A stretch of 16,458 nucleotides of DNA from Desulfobulbaceae bacterium (GTDB lineage Bacteria > Desulfobacterota > Desulfobulbia > Desulfobulbales > Desulfurivibrionaceae). The position numbers and the translations under genes were made by a program. This document shows positions 1 to 9,644 of the stretch, piece by piece (position 1 is the first letter of the stretch; each line of letters starts with the position of its first letter). The stretch lies in assembly GCA_003557565.1 (NCBI GenBank), contig PWOG01000315.1, positions 1 through 16,458 of the forward strand, written 5' to 3'. Under the pieces are notes generated by a model. The model was not told where the DNA came from and did not search any database. It saw nothing but the letters and a program-made list of their open reading frames with translations.

Positions 1-4
1 GTAC

Positions 5-61
5 ATCAGTACGTGAGCCGGCCTGATCGCCGCAAGATGCGGTGCCCTGTGATCGCTTACG
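5..61 (+). repeat. 57-bp imperfect palindromic repeat, copy 1 (REP-like)
   Basis: Matches 7176-7232 at 56 of 57 positions; the only difference is T24 versus C7195. It can fold: CGTGAGC (12-18) pairs with GCTTACG (55-61) with one G-T wobble, and CCGCA (30-34) pairs with TGCGG (38-42) around an AGA loop. The first part (11-36) is the core shared with the hairpin at 8601-8707. It lies 46 bp before the dnaG start, presumably between dnaG and an upstream gene outside the window. The repeat and fold are seen directly; calling it REP-like is inference. Confidence 0.8.
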
Positions 62-75
62 ATCCACCGTCAGGT

Positions 76-81
76 TATACT
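76..81 (+). promoter_or_regulatory. possible -10 box for the dnaG operon
   Basis: TATACT resembles the sigma-70 -10 consensus and sits 26 bp before the dnaG start codon, just after the repeat at 5-61. No convincing -35 box is found at the normal distance (positions 53-58 read TCGCTT), so this is a weak call. Transcription may instead enter from an upstream gene outside the window. Confidence 0.25.
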
Positions 82-107
82 CCGTAGTAGAGTGAGGGTA
101 AACGTTT

Positions 108-1913
108 ATGGCGACAGAGCAAAGACGCCAGGATACCGTGCGCCGGGTCAAGGAAGCGGCGGACATCGCCGAGATCATCGGCGAACATGTCACCTTGCAG
201 CGGGCCGGAGCTAATTTCAAGGGCCTGTGTCCTTTCCATGCCGAAAAGACGCCGTCGTTCATGGTCAGCCCGGAGCGGGGCAGCTTTCATTGTTTCGGCT
301 GCAACGAAGGCGGCGATGTCTTCAGCTTCCTCATGCTTTACCACCGGCTCAGCTTCCCCGAAGCCCTCAAGCAACTGGCCGCCCGTTACCGGATACCTCT
401 GGCGGAAAACACCCTCACCCCCCAACAAAAAGAGGAATCCCGCAAGCGGGAGGAAATCTACGCTTTAAACGCCCGGGTCGCCCAGCTTTACCATCAATAC
501 CTGCGCCAGCATCCGGCTGCCGCTTTGGCCCGGGACTACCTGGTCGAACGGGGCATGCCGGAGGCGATTATCGAGAACTTCCAGCTGGGTTATGCTCCGG
601 AGAGCTGGGATTTTTTGTTCAAGCAGCTAAACCGGGAAGGATGGTCCACCGAGCTGGCCGCCGAGGCCGGCCTGCTGGCCGCCAAAAAATCCGGCGACGG
701 CGAAGCAAGCAGGGCCAGGGGTTATTATGATCGTTTCCGCAACCGGCTAATCTTCCCCATCGTGGACCTCACCGGTCGAATCTCCGGCTTTGGCGGCCGG
801 ATTCTGGGCGAAGGCGAGCCCAAGTACTTGAACACCCCGGAAACCCCGGTGTTTGACAAAAGCCGCACCCTGTTCGGGCTTTATCAGCATCGCGACGCCA
901 TTCGCAAGGCCAGAAGCTGCCTTCTGGTGGAAGGCAACTTCGACCTGCTGGCTCTGGCGGCCCACGAGGTCAATGACGTGGCCGCTCCCCTGGGCACCGC
1001 CCTGACCACCGAACACCTGCGGATCCTCCGGGGCTACGCCGATGAGGCGGTGCTGCTTTTCGACGGCGACGCCGCCGGACTCAAGGCGGCCATGCGGTCA
1101 ATCCCCCTTTTTCTGGCCGCCAAACTTACCGGCCGGGTGGCCATCCTGCCCGAGGGCCACGACCCGGACACCTTTATCCGCCAGCACGGCCAGGAGGGTT
1201 TGCGGCAACTGGTGGCCGGGGCCAGCTCCCTGCCGGAATTCGTCTTTGCCGAACTGGTGGCCCAATACGGCCTGGGGGTGGACGGCAAGAATCGGATCAT
1301 CGCCGAACTGGCCCCCATCGTCCACAGCCTGGACGATCAGATGCTGCTGCGCACCCGTTTTATCGCCCACTTCAGCGAACGGCTGGGGATCTCCAGCGAC
1401 CAGTTCTGCCAGAGCATCGCCCACCGGGCCCGAACCCGCCGACCGCCGGCAAGCTCCCAAGAAAAAGAAGAAATCCCCCGGCTGGAGGCCAACGAAGAAA
1501 AGATCTTGGCCTTTCTTTTCCTGCACGGCTCTTATTTGCCGGACTTTCTCGAGGCCGGGCTGAAAAATATCATCAGCAGCCCCGCCGCCGGTGCGCTGCT
1601 GGAATTGATGACCGACCCGGAGAGCGATTTTGTCCGTTCGCCGGAAAACCTGCTCAGCCGGGCCGAGGAAAGGCTCAAGCCCCTGGTAGCCCGCCTGCTC
1701 ATCGACGGCGGCGGTTTCTATCCCGATGAACACCGGGAAGAATGCGCCCGGCAACTCATGAGCTGGCTGCGCCAGCATGAACGAAAAAAAACAGCCGAAC
1801 AGCTCAACCGGGAAATCAACGCCGCCTACCAAAGCGGCGACCAGCAGCGGCTGCTGGAGCTGATGCAACAAAAACAGTCCCTGAATGGCCTGAACGCTCA
1901 CCAAGGCCAATAA
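108..1913 (+). CDS. dnaG: DNA primase DnaG
   Basis: Synthesises the short RNA primers for lagging-strand replication, working with the DnaB helicase at the fork. The 601-residue length is normal for the family. An N-terminal CHC2 zinc-binding domain is visible, with ligands C41, H44, C62 and C65. The catalytic core follows, and the TOPRIM signature is clear: E275-G276 in LLVEGNFDLLAL and D319-G-D321 in LLFDGDAAG. The region from about 440 to 601 is charged and helical, as expected for the helicase-binding domain. The ATG start has a GAGGG Shine-Dalgarno-like stretch 8 nt upstream, and the N-terminus aligns with the usual position just ahead of the zinc domain. rpoD follows after 95 bp, the classical dnaG-rpoD order of the macromolecular-synthesis operon. 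The identification is secure. Confidence 0.98.
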   Translation: MATEQRRQDTVRRVKEAADIAEIIGEHVTLQRAGANFKGLCPFHAEKTPSFMVSPERGSFHCFGCNEGGDVFSFLMLYHRLSFPEALKQLAARYRIPLAENTLTPQQKEESRKREEIYALNARVAQLYHQYLRQHPAAALARDYLVERGMPEAIIENFQLGYAPESWDFLFKQLNREGWSTELAAEAGLLAAKKSGDGEASRARGYYDRFRNRLIFPIVDLTGRISGFGGRILGEGEPKYLNTPETPVFDKSRTLFGLYQHRDAIRKARSCLLVEGNFDLLALAAHEVNDVAAPLGTALTTEHLRILRGYADEAVLLFDGDAAGLKAAMRSIPLFLAAKLTGRVAILPEGHDPDTFIRQHGQEGLRQLVAGASSLPEFVFAELVAQYGLGVDGKNRIIAELAPIVHSLDDQMLLRTRFIAHFSERLGISSDQFCQSIAHRARTRRPPASSQEKEEIPRLEANEEKILAFLFLHGSYLPDFLEAGLKNIISSPAAGALLELMTDPESDFVRSPENLLSRAEERLKPLVARLLIDGGGFYPDEHREECARQLMSWLRQHERKKTAEQLNREINAAYQSGDQQRLLELMQQKQSLNGLNAHQGQ

Positions 1914-2008
1914 CCCAGGCTTCTGTAAGCCAGAAAAAAACCAACGGCAGCAAAACATTTATCTGCTTGGCTCCCGGGCCCGGCACAACAGATTGAAAGG
2001 GGAGGGGA

Positions 2009-3665
<1,657 letters not shown>

Positions 3666-3679
<14 letters not shown>

Positions 3680-4829
3680 TCCTGACATCCCGCTGCTGCG
3701 CTGGCTAACCCTGGCCCACACCCCGGGCCTGGGACTGACCGGCGCCAACCGTCTGCTGAACGCCCGGGGGGATATCGAACAACTTTTTGCCGCCGGCCCC
3801 GAAGATTTAAAGGCCTTGGGCCTGCGTCCCAAGAGCGCCCTGGCCCTGGTCCGGCGCGAGGGCCTGGCCGCCGCCCGCCGCGAACTGGCCGCCGTCCGGC
3901 GGGCGGGCCTGCACTGCCTGAGCCGGGACCACCCCCTTTTCCCGCCCCTGTTAAAGGAAATTAATGACCCGCCCCTGATGCTCTACGGCCACGGAAACCC
4001 GGCCGCCCTGGAACAACCGGCCCTGGCCCTGGTCGGGGCGCGGGCCGCCTCGGTTTACGGCCTCAAGATGGCGGAAAAACTGGCCGCCGATCTGGCCGCC
4101 GCCGGCATCACGGTGGTCAGCGGCGGTGCCCTGGGTATCGACAGCGCCGCCCACCGAGGAGCCCTGACCGCTGCCGGCGGCCGGACGGTGGCGGTCCTGG
4201 GCTGCGGCCTGGATGTGGTTTATCCGCCCCAGAACAAAAAACTTTTTGCAATGATCGCTGCAACAGGTATGCTCTTGAGCGAATATCCTCCCGGGACCAA
4301 ACCCGAGCCGTTCCGTTTTCCGGCCCGCAACCGGATCATCAGCGGCCTGAGCATGGGTACCGCGGTGATCGAAGCGGCCCGCCGCAGCGGCTCCCTGATC
4401 ACCGCCGAGATGGCCCTGGACCAGGGGCGGGAGGTTTTCGCCGTGCCGGGCCGGGCGGACAGCAACAAGAGCGAGGGCTGCCATCGCCTGATCAAGGAAG
4501 GGGCCAAACTGGTCCACGGAGTGGGGGATATCCTGGAAGAGCTCAAGGTCAGCCCCCTGGCCAGCCAGTCCCCGGCGCCGGAAGAAGAAGCGGCCGCCAC
4601 CGGATGCCCCGCCACCGGCACAGGAACCGATCGGGCCGCCGGCAATGCTGCGGCCCCGAGGGATGACACCGCCACGGTCCTGGCCGCGCTGGACGACTAC
4701 CCTCGGCCGATAGAAGAAATAATCGCCCGTGCCGGACTGCCGGCCCAACGGGTTAACGCCGCCCTGCTGGAGCTGGAACTGCTGGGGCGGGTGGAAGCCG
4801 AACCGGGCCCCGAGTACCGGAAAACCTGA
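3666..4829 (+). CDS. dprA: DNA-processing protein DprA (Smf)
   Basis: DprA binds incoming single-stranded DNA and loads RecA during natural transformation; many non-competent bacteria also keep it. In the 387 residues, a helical N-terminal SAM/HhH-like segment (1-70) precedes the Rossmann-like DprA core at about 90-292. Core motifs are ALVGARAAS (121-129, with GAR where GSR is common), VSGGALGIDSAAHRGAL, VAVLGCGLDVVYP, FPARNRIISGLS, EAARRSGSLITA and VPGRADSNKSEGCHRLIKEGA. A low-complexity Pro/Ala/Glu/Gly linker at about 298-328 leads to a C-terminal winged-helix-like domain (about 330-385). The start codon lies inside the end of rpoD, so expression is probably coupled to it. topA follows after 36 bp. 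Confidence 0.96.
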
Positions 4830-4865
4830 ACGATCAAAATCATAAACAGTCAACAAGTTGGATTC

Positions 4866-7163
4866 ATGGGAAAATCACTGATCATTGTGGAATCTCCGGC
4901 CAAGGCCCGGACTCTCCAGAAACACCTGGGCAAGGACTACACGGTCAAGGCTTCGGTGGGACACATCCGGGATTTGCCGGTTAAAACCCTGGGGGTGGAT
5001 GTCGACAACGACTTTACCCCCCAGTATGTCACCATCAAAGGCAAATCAAAGGTTATCAGCGAACTGAAAAAAGCGGCCAAGGAGGCCGAAGAAATTTACC
5101 TGGCCCCCGACCCCGACCGCGAGGGAGAGGCCATCGCCTACCATATCGCCGAAGCCCTCAAGACCACCAAGAAGCCCATTCGGCGGGTACTTTTCCATGA
5201 GCTGACCCACAAGGCGGTGCTGGCCGCCCTTGAGCAGCCCGGGGAGGTTGACCTCAATCTTTTCGAAGCCCAGCAGGCCCGCCGGGTGCTGGACCGTTTG
5301 GTGGGCTACCAGATCTCGCCGCTGCTCTGGGACAAGGTGCGCCGGGGACTTTCCGCCGGCCGGGTACAGTCGGTGGCAGTGCGGATGGTCTGTGAACGGG
5401 AAGAGGAAATCGAGAAATTCGTCGCCGAGGAATACTGGTCGGTCAACACTCTCCTGGAAGGCCCCCAGCCCCCACCTTTCCAGGCCCAGCTGGAAAAGGT
5501 CGAAGGCAAAAAGCTGGACAACCGCAAGCGCAAAATAGCCGGCGAAGAGGAAGCCACCGCCCTGGTCGAGGAGATCAAAGAAGCGGAGCTCAAGGTCGCG
5601 GCGGTAAACAAAAAGCAGCAGCGGCGACGGCCCAGCCCCCCTTTTATAACCAGCACCATGCAGATCGACGCCAACCGCAAGCTGCGTTTTTCCGCCAAAA
5701 GGACCATGGCCCAGGCCCAGCGCCTGTATGAAGGCATCGAACTGGGCAAGGAAGGTCCGGTGGGGCTGATCACCTACATGCGGACCGATTCCACCCGGGT
5801 CAGCGACGATGCCATCGCCATGGCCCGGGACTACATCGGCAATACCTACGGCCCGGACTACCGGCCGGCCAAGCCGGTGCACTACAAGACCGGCAAGGGG
5901 GCCCAGGACGCCCACGAGGCCATCCGCCCCACCGATGTAAGCCGCACCCCGGAAAGCCTGGCCGGCAAGCTGGACCGCGACATGCTGGCGCTCTACACCC
6001 TGATCTGGAAACGCTTCGTGGCCAGCCAGATGGCGCCCGCCGTCTACGACCAGACCAGCATCCAAATCACCGCCGGCGACCGGGGCCGGCATGAGCTCAA
6101 GGCCACCGGCTCCATCATGCGCTTTCCCGGCTTCATGACCCTGTACGTGGAAGCCACGGCGGAGACCCCGGAGGGCGGCAAGAGCGGCTCCGACAAGGAC
6201 ACTCCCCTGCCCGACCTGGAAGAAGGCCAAACCCTCAAGCTGCAGGAAATCACCCCCAAGCAGCACTTCACCCAGCCGCCGCCCCGCTACAGCGAAGCCA
6301 CCCTGGTCAAGGCCCTGGAGGAAAACGGGGTGGGCCGGCCCAGTACCTACGCCTCCATCCTCTCCACCATCGTCGAAAAAGAGTACGTGCAGCTCAGCCA
6401 GCGCAAGTTCTACCCCACCGACCTGGGCAAAATGGTCAACCATCTGCTGGTGGCCCATTTCCCCAAGGTGATCGACGCCGAGTTCACCGCCGAACTGGAA
6501 CGCGAACTAGACGAGATCGAAGCCGGCAAAATGAACTGGGTCAAGGTCATGCGCGACTTCTACGGCCCTTTCCAGCAGAACCTGGAACAGGCCAGGGAGG
6601 AGATGAAGGCCGTCAAGCACAGCGCCACTCCCACCGGCATCAAATGTCCCCAGTGTGACGGGGAACTGGTGATCAAGTGGGGCCGCAAGGGCGAATTCCT
6701 GGCCTGCAGCAATTATCCCGAGTGCAAGCACACCCAGGATTTCACCCGCGATGGGGAAGGCAATGTCCGGCCCGTGGAACGCGAGGCCCCGGAAGAATCG
6801 GGAGAAACCTGCGAAAAGTGCGGCCGGTCCATGGTCTACAAACACGGCCGGTTCGGCAAATTCCTGGCCTGCTCGGGCTATCCCGAATGCAAGAACGTAA
6901 GATCCTTGAGCACCGGAGTGCCCTGCCCGGAGGAGGGCTGCGACGGGGAGATCGTGCAAAAGGTTTCCAAGCGGGGCAAGGTGTTCTACAGCTGCAACCG
7001 CTACCCCAAATGCACCTTCGCCCTATGGGACAAGCCGGTGGCCAAGCCCTGCCCCCTGTGCAACTCCCCATACCTGGTGGAAAAGAGCAACAAGAAAGGC
7101 CGCCGCCTGGTCTGCCCCAACAAGGAATGCAAGTACTCCGAGGAACTGCCCGACGAAGAATAA
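4866..7163 (+). CDS. topA: DNA topoisomerase I (type IA)
   Basis: Relaxes negative supercoils through a transient 5'-phosphotyrosine link to one strand, keeping supercoiling balanced behind transcription. In the 765 residues, the TOPRIM domain opens the protein (SLIIVESPAKARTLQKHLG), with the metal-binding DPDREGE at 82-88. GLSAGRVQSVAVRM and ENGVGRPSTYASI are typical domain IV/II sequences. The catalytic tyrosine is Y304 in LITYMRTDSTR. The tail carries four Cys4 zinc ribbons starting at C594, C649, C687 and C729, ending close to the C-terminus. The ribosome-binding site is weak. It is the last gene of the + strand block, and only 70 bp separate its stop from the convergent pyrC stop, almost all of it repeat copy 2. 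Confidence 0.98.
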   Translation: MGKSLIIVESPAKARTLQKHLGKDYTVKASVGHIRDLPVKTLGVDVDNDFTPQYVTIKGKSKVISELKKAAKEAEEIYLAPDPDREGEAIAYHIAEALKTTKKPIRRVLFHELTHKAVLAALEQPGEVDLNLFEAQQARRVLDRLVGYQISPLLWDKVRRGLSAGRVQSVAVRMVCEREEEIEKFVAEEYWSVNTLLEGPQPPPFQAQLEKVEGKKLDNRKRKIAGEEEATALVEEIKEAELKVAAVNKKQQRRRPSPPFITSTMQIDANRKLRFSAKRTMAQAQRLYEGIELGKEGPVGLITYMRTDSTRVSDDAIAMARDYIGNTYGPDYRPAKPVHYKTGKGAQDAHEAIRPTDVSRTPESLAGKLDRDMLALYTLIWKRFVASQMAPAVYDQTSIQITAGDRGRHELKATGSIMRFPGFMTLYVEATAETPEGGKSGSDKDTPLPDLEEGQTLKLQEITPKQHFTQPPPRYSEATLVKALEENGVGRPSTYASILSTIVEKEYVQLSQRKFYPTDLGKMVNHLLVAHFPKVIDAEFTAELERELDEIEAGKMNWVKVMRDFYGPFQQNLEQAREEMKAVKHSATPTGIKCPQCDGELVIKWGRKGEFLACSNYPECKHTQDFTRDGEGNVRPVEREAPEESGETCEKCGRSMVYKHGRFGKFLACSGYPECKNVRSLSTGVPCPEEGCDGEIVQKVSKRGKVFYSCNRYPKCTFALWDKPVAKPCPLCNSPYLVEKSNKKGRRLVCPNKECKYSEELPDEE

Positions 7164-7175
7164 AGTTAAACGGTT

Positions 7176-7232
7176 ATCAGTACGTGAGCCGGCCCGATCG
7201 CCGCAAGATGCGGTGCCCTGTGATCGCTTACG
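7176..7232 (+). repeat. 57-bp imperfect palindromic repeat, copy 2 (REP-like)
   Basis: Differs from copy 1 (5-61) only at position 7195. It occupies nearly all of the 70-bp gap between the convergent topA and pyrC stop codons, ending one base before the pyrC stop. The fold is the same: outer CGTGAGC/GCTTACG and inner CCGCA/TGCGG with an AGA loop. CGGTTA occurs on both sides (7171-7176 and 7231-7236), which could be a target duplication or chance. There is no U-run on either strand that would make it a standard intrinsic terminator, though the hairpin may still slow polymerase or protect the 3' ends. Confidence 0.85.
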
Positions 7233-7233
7233 G

Positions 7234-8535
7234 TTACTTTGGCAGCCGCCAGGTGACAGCGCCGTTCATCATGGTCAGCACCGCCCGGCCCTGCATCTCC
7301 AAGTCTAGAAAGGGCGAATTGTGGCTGCGGGAATGCAGATCCGGCGCCTGGAAGGTGAACCTGTGTTCCGGGTCGACAATGGTCAGGTCCGCCGGCTCTC
7401 CCACCACCAGCCTGCCCCCGGGGACTCCCAGGATGGCGGCGGGGTTGGTGGTCAGCAGCTCCACCAGACGCCGGGGGCTGAGCACTCCCTCCCGGACCAG
7501 GGCCAGGGCCAGCGGCAGGGCGCTTTCCAGGCCGATGATGCCGTTGGCGGCCAGGTCGAATTCCTGGTCCTTTTCCAGGCTGCTGTGTGGGGCATGATCG
7601 GTGGCGATGGCATCCAGGGTACCGTCGGCCAGGCCCCGCCGGATCGCCGCCACATCGGCGGCGGTGCGCAGGGGCGGATTCATTTTGGCCCGGGTATCGT
7701 ACAACCCCACCGCCTCCTCGGTGAGGGTGAAGTAGTGGGGGGCGGTCTCCGCCGTGACCCTGACGCCCCGCTCCTTGGCCCGCCGGAGCAGTTCCACCGC
7801 CCCGGCGGTGCTGACATGGGCGATATGGACCGGCCGGCCGGTATACTCCGCCAGGGCCAGATCCCGGTAGATCATGATCTCCTCGGCCACCGCCGGAATC
7901 CCCCGCAACCCCAGGCGGGTGGCGATTTCCCCTTCATTCATCACCCCGTCCCGGCTCAGGCTCTCCTCTTCGGCGTGGCTGATCACCAGCAGGTCATGAT
8001 CGCCGGCATACTCCAGAGCCCGCCGCATGAGCTGGCTGTTGACCACCGGCCGGCCGTCATCGCTCACCGCCCGCACCCCCGCCCGCCGCATCTCGCCGAA
8101 CGGCGCCAGGACCTCGCCCTTGAGCCCGGCGCTGATGCTGCCCACCGGATAAACCCTGGCCGAGGCCGTGGCCGCCGCCGCCATGATCTGGCAGGTCACC
8201 GCAGCGCAGTCATTGACCGGCCGGGTATTGGGCATGCAGGCCACGGCGGTTAACCCCCCGGCGGCGGCCGCCGCCGTGCCGCTGGCCACGGTCTCCTTGT
8301 GTTCGTCGCCAGGTTCCCGCAGATGGACATGGATATCGATCAGACCGGGAGTCAGCCAGCAGCCGCCGGCATCCATCCGTGGCAGTTCGGCGGGCAACTC
8401 CACCCCCGCAGGCGAGCCCGCCGCCACCGCCGCGATCCTGCCCTCACGCACCAGCACATAACCGGTTTCATCCCGGCCGGAAGCAGGATCAAGCAACCGG
8501 GCGTTTTCCAGCAAAATCGACGAGTCCACAGACAT
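7234..8535 (-). CDS. pyrC: dihydroorotase, class I (PyrC)
   Basis: Cyclises N-carbamoyl-aspartate to dihydroorotate, the third step of pyrimidine synthesis. With the start chosen at 8535 the protein has 433 residues, close to the family norm; the frame stays open to an ATG at 8583, with another at 8559. Zinc-site residues of the amidohydrolase fold are visible: H69 and H71 in DIHVHLREPG, D159/D160 in VSDDGRPV, H187 in ISHAEEE, H240 in HIAHVSTAG, and D313 in ATDHAPHS. MPNTRPV (101-107) is the substrate-binding loop. All catalytic positions are intact, so it should be active rather than one of the inactive partner-type PyrC proteins. It follows pyrB on the same strand, separated by a 174-bp gap with a large hairpin. 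Confidence 0.95.
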   Translation of the reverse strand: MSVDSSILLENARLLDPASGRDETGYVLVREGRIAAVAAGSPAGVELPAELPRMDAGGCWLTPGLIDIHVHLREPGDEHKETVASGTAAAAAGGLTAVACMPNTRPVNDCAAVTCQIMAAAATASARVYPVGSISAGLKGEVLAPFGEMRRAGVRAVSDDGRPVVNSQLMRRALEYAGDHDLLVISHAEEESLSRDGVMNEGEIATRLGLRGIPAVAEEIMIYRDLALAEYTGRPVHIAHVSTAGAVELLRRAKERGVRVTAETAPHYFTLTEEAVGLYDTRAKMNPPLRTAADVAAIRRGLADGTLDAIATDHAPHSSLEKDQEFDLAANGIIGLESALPLALALVREGVLSPRRLVELLTTNPAAILGVPGGRLVVGEPADLTIVDPEHRFTFQAPDLHSRSHNSPFLDLEMQGRAVLTMMNGAVTWRLPK

Positions 8536-8545
8536 GCCACCACCA

Positions 8546-8557
8546 GAATAATTATTC
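8546..8557. repeat. 12-bp perfect AT-rich palindrome near the pyrC start
   Basis: GAATAATTATTC is a perfect 12-bp palindrome in an otherwise GC-rich area, ending 10 bp upstream of the preferred pyrC start at 8535. It overlaps the alternative ATG at 8559. It could be an operator or part of an internal -10 region for pyrC, or simply an A/T-rich ribosome-access region. No function can be shown from sequence. Confidence 0.4.
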
Positions 8558-8600
8558 ATCCAAACCACCCCCCAAAACACCAACCCTCACTTCCAGCCCG

Positions 8601-8707
8601 GAAAACGTGAAGCAGTGTCCCAGATTGCGGCAAGCGGACCGGCAATGCGTGCTCCTGCACGTGAGCCGGGCTGATCGCCGCAAGCTGGGACACTGCTGCA
8701 CCTTTTC
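8601..8707. repeat. 107-nt near-perfect hairpin between pyrB and pyrC, containing the repeat core
   Basis: From outside in: GAAAA/TTTTC, a C-C mismatch, GTG/CAC, an A-G mismatch, then 13 perfect pairs (AGCAGTGTCCCAG at 8611-8623 with 8685-8697). An A-G mismatch is followed by 7 perfect pairs (TTGCGGC 8625-8631 with GCCGCAA 8677-8683), a 7x7 internal loop, CCGGC/GCCGG, and GCGTGC with GCACGT closing on a TCCT loop (8653-8656). The 3' half (8659-8684) carries the core shared with 11-36 and 7182-7207 (25 of 26 identical to the former). It starts three bases past the pyrB stop in the pyrB-pyrC transcript. A REP/MITE-type element or an attenuator-like structure are both possible. Confidence 0.85.
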
Positions 8708-8709
8708 AC

Positions 8710-9642
8710 CTATTCACCGCCCATTATCAGATACAGCAGCGCCATTCGCACCGCCACCCCGTTGGTCACCTGGTCCAGAATCACCGAGTGAGGGCCGTCG
8801 GCCAGGGCAGGGTCAAGCTCCACCCCGCGGTTGATGGGCCCCGGATGCATGATGATGGCATCGGGACGGGCATGGGCCATGACCTCCGGGGTGATCCCGT
8901 AAAAGATGGCGTATTCCCGCAAAGATGGCAGCAGGGGGTCGCGCTGACGCTCCTTCTGGACCCGCAGGGCCATGACCACATCGGCCCCGCTCACCGCCTC
9001 TTGCACCGACGAACAGCATTCCGCGCCCATGGCGGCTATGCCGGGGGGCATCAGGGTGGCTGGCCCGGCCACCCGAACCCGGGCCCCCATTCTGCTGAAG
9101 CCGATGATATTGGAATGCGCCACCCGGCTGTGGGTGATATCACCGATGATCGCCACTTTCAGTCCCGCGAGCCGACCCTTGTGTTCCCGCACCGTCATCA
9201 GGTCCAGCAGGGCCTGGCTGGGATGCTCATGGGTTCCGTCCCCGGCGTTGATCACCGGGGCCGGAATATGCCGGGCCAGCAGGCCGGGGGAGCCGGAACA
9301 GGAGTGGCGGATGATGATGCAGTCAGGGTTCATGGCCGCCAGATTGCGGGCCGTGTCCACCATGGTCTCGCCCTTGGCCGCGCTGCTGCCGGCCCCGGAG
9401 ATATTGAAGGTGTCGGCGCTCATCCGTTTGGCCGCCACCTCGAAGGAAAGGCGGGTACGGGTAGAGGGCTCCAAAAAGAGATTAATCACCGTCTTGCCCC
9501 GCAGGGTCGGGACCTTTTTGATCGAACGCTGGGAAATCTCCTTGAAGCTCTCGGCGGTCTTAAGAATGAAATCGATATCGACGTCGGCCATTTCGGCCAG
9601 TCCCAGGATATGCCGGTGCGGGAAGATGTACTCAGCGCTCAT
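8710..9642 (-). CDS. pyrB: aspartate carbamoyltransferase catalytic subunit (PyrB)
   Basis: Joins carbamoyl phosphate and aspartate, the committed step of pyrimidine synthesis. The start at 9642 gives 310 residues, the usual length; the frame continues to 9702, but that would overlap lepB and add 20 atypical residues. The carbamoyl-phosphate site STRTR is at 60-64 within FLEPSTRTRLSFEVAAKRM. The mobile loop SSAAKGE carries K90, H140 lies in HPSQALLD, and later motifs are ALRVQKER and MHPGPINRGVELD (265-277). The start follows the lepB stop by only 2 nt, with a GAGG-type ribosome site inside the end of lepB, so the genes are co-transcribed. No pyrI regulatory subunit is seen, which suggests an unregulated trimer or a complex with the class I dihydroorotase (inference). 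Confidence 0.97.
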   Translation of the reverse strand: MSAEYIFPHRHILGLAEMADVDIDFILKTAESFKEISQRSIKKVPTLRGKTVINLFLEPSTRTRLSFEVAAKRMSADTFNISGAGSSAAKGETMVDTARNLAAMNPDCIIIRHSCSGSPGLLARHIPAPVINAGDGTHEHPSQALLDLMTVREHKGRLAGLKVAIIGDITHSRVAHSNIIGFSRMGARVRVAGPATLMPPGIAAMGAECCSSVQEAVSGADVVMALRVQKERQRDPLLPSLREYAIFYGITPEVMAHARPDAIIMHPGPINRGVELDPALADGPHSVILDQVTNGVAVRMALLYLIMGGE

Positions 9643-9644
9643 GA

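Noticed and set aside
5..61. Repeat as a known riboswitch (for example c-di-GMP GEMM)
   Set aside because: The GEMM sequence signatures I know are not present, and copy 2 sits between two 3' ends, which does not fit a riboswitch location.
1918..1931. Hairpin GGCTT-CTGT-AAGCC as a terminator after dnaG
   Set aside because: The stem has only 5 pairs and is followed by A residues, not a T-run, so it would not terminate + strand transcription.
5046..6458. 470-codon open frame on the - strand opposite topA
   Set aside because: It lies wholly inside topA, whose product has all catalytic motifs. The antisense product is low-complexity and G/V/H-rich, as expected for the complement of GC-rich coding DNA.
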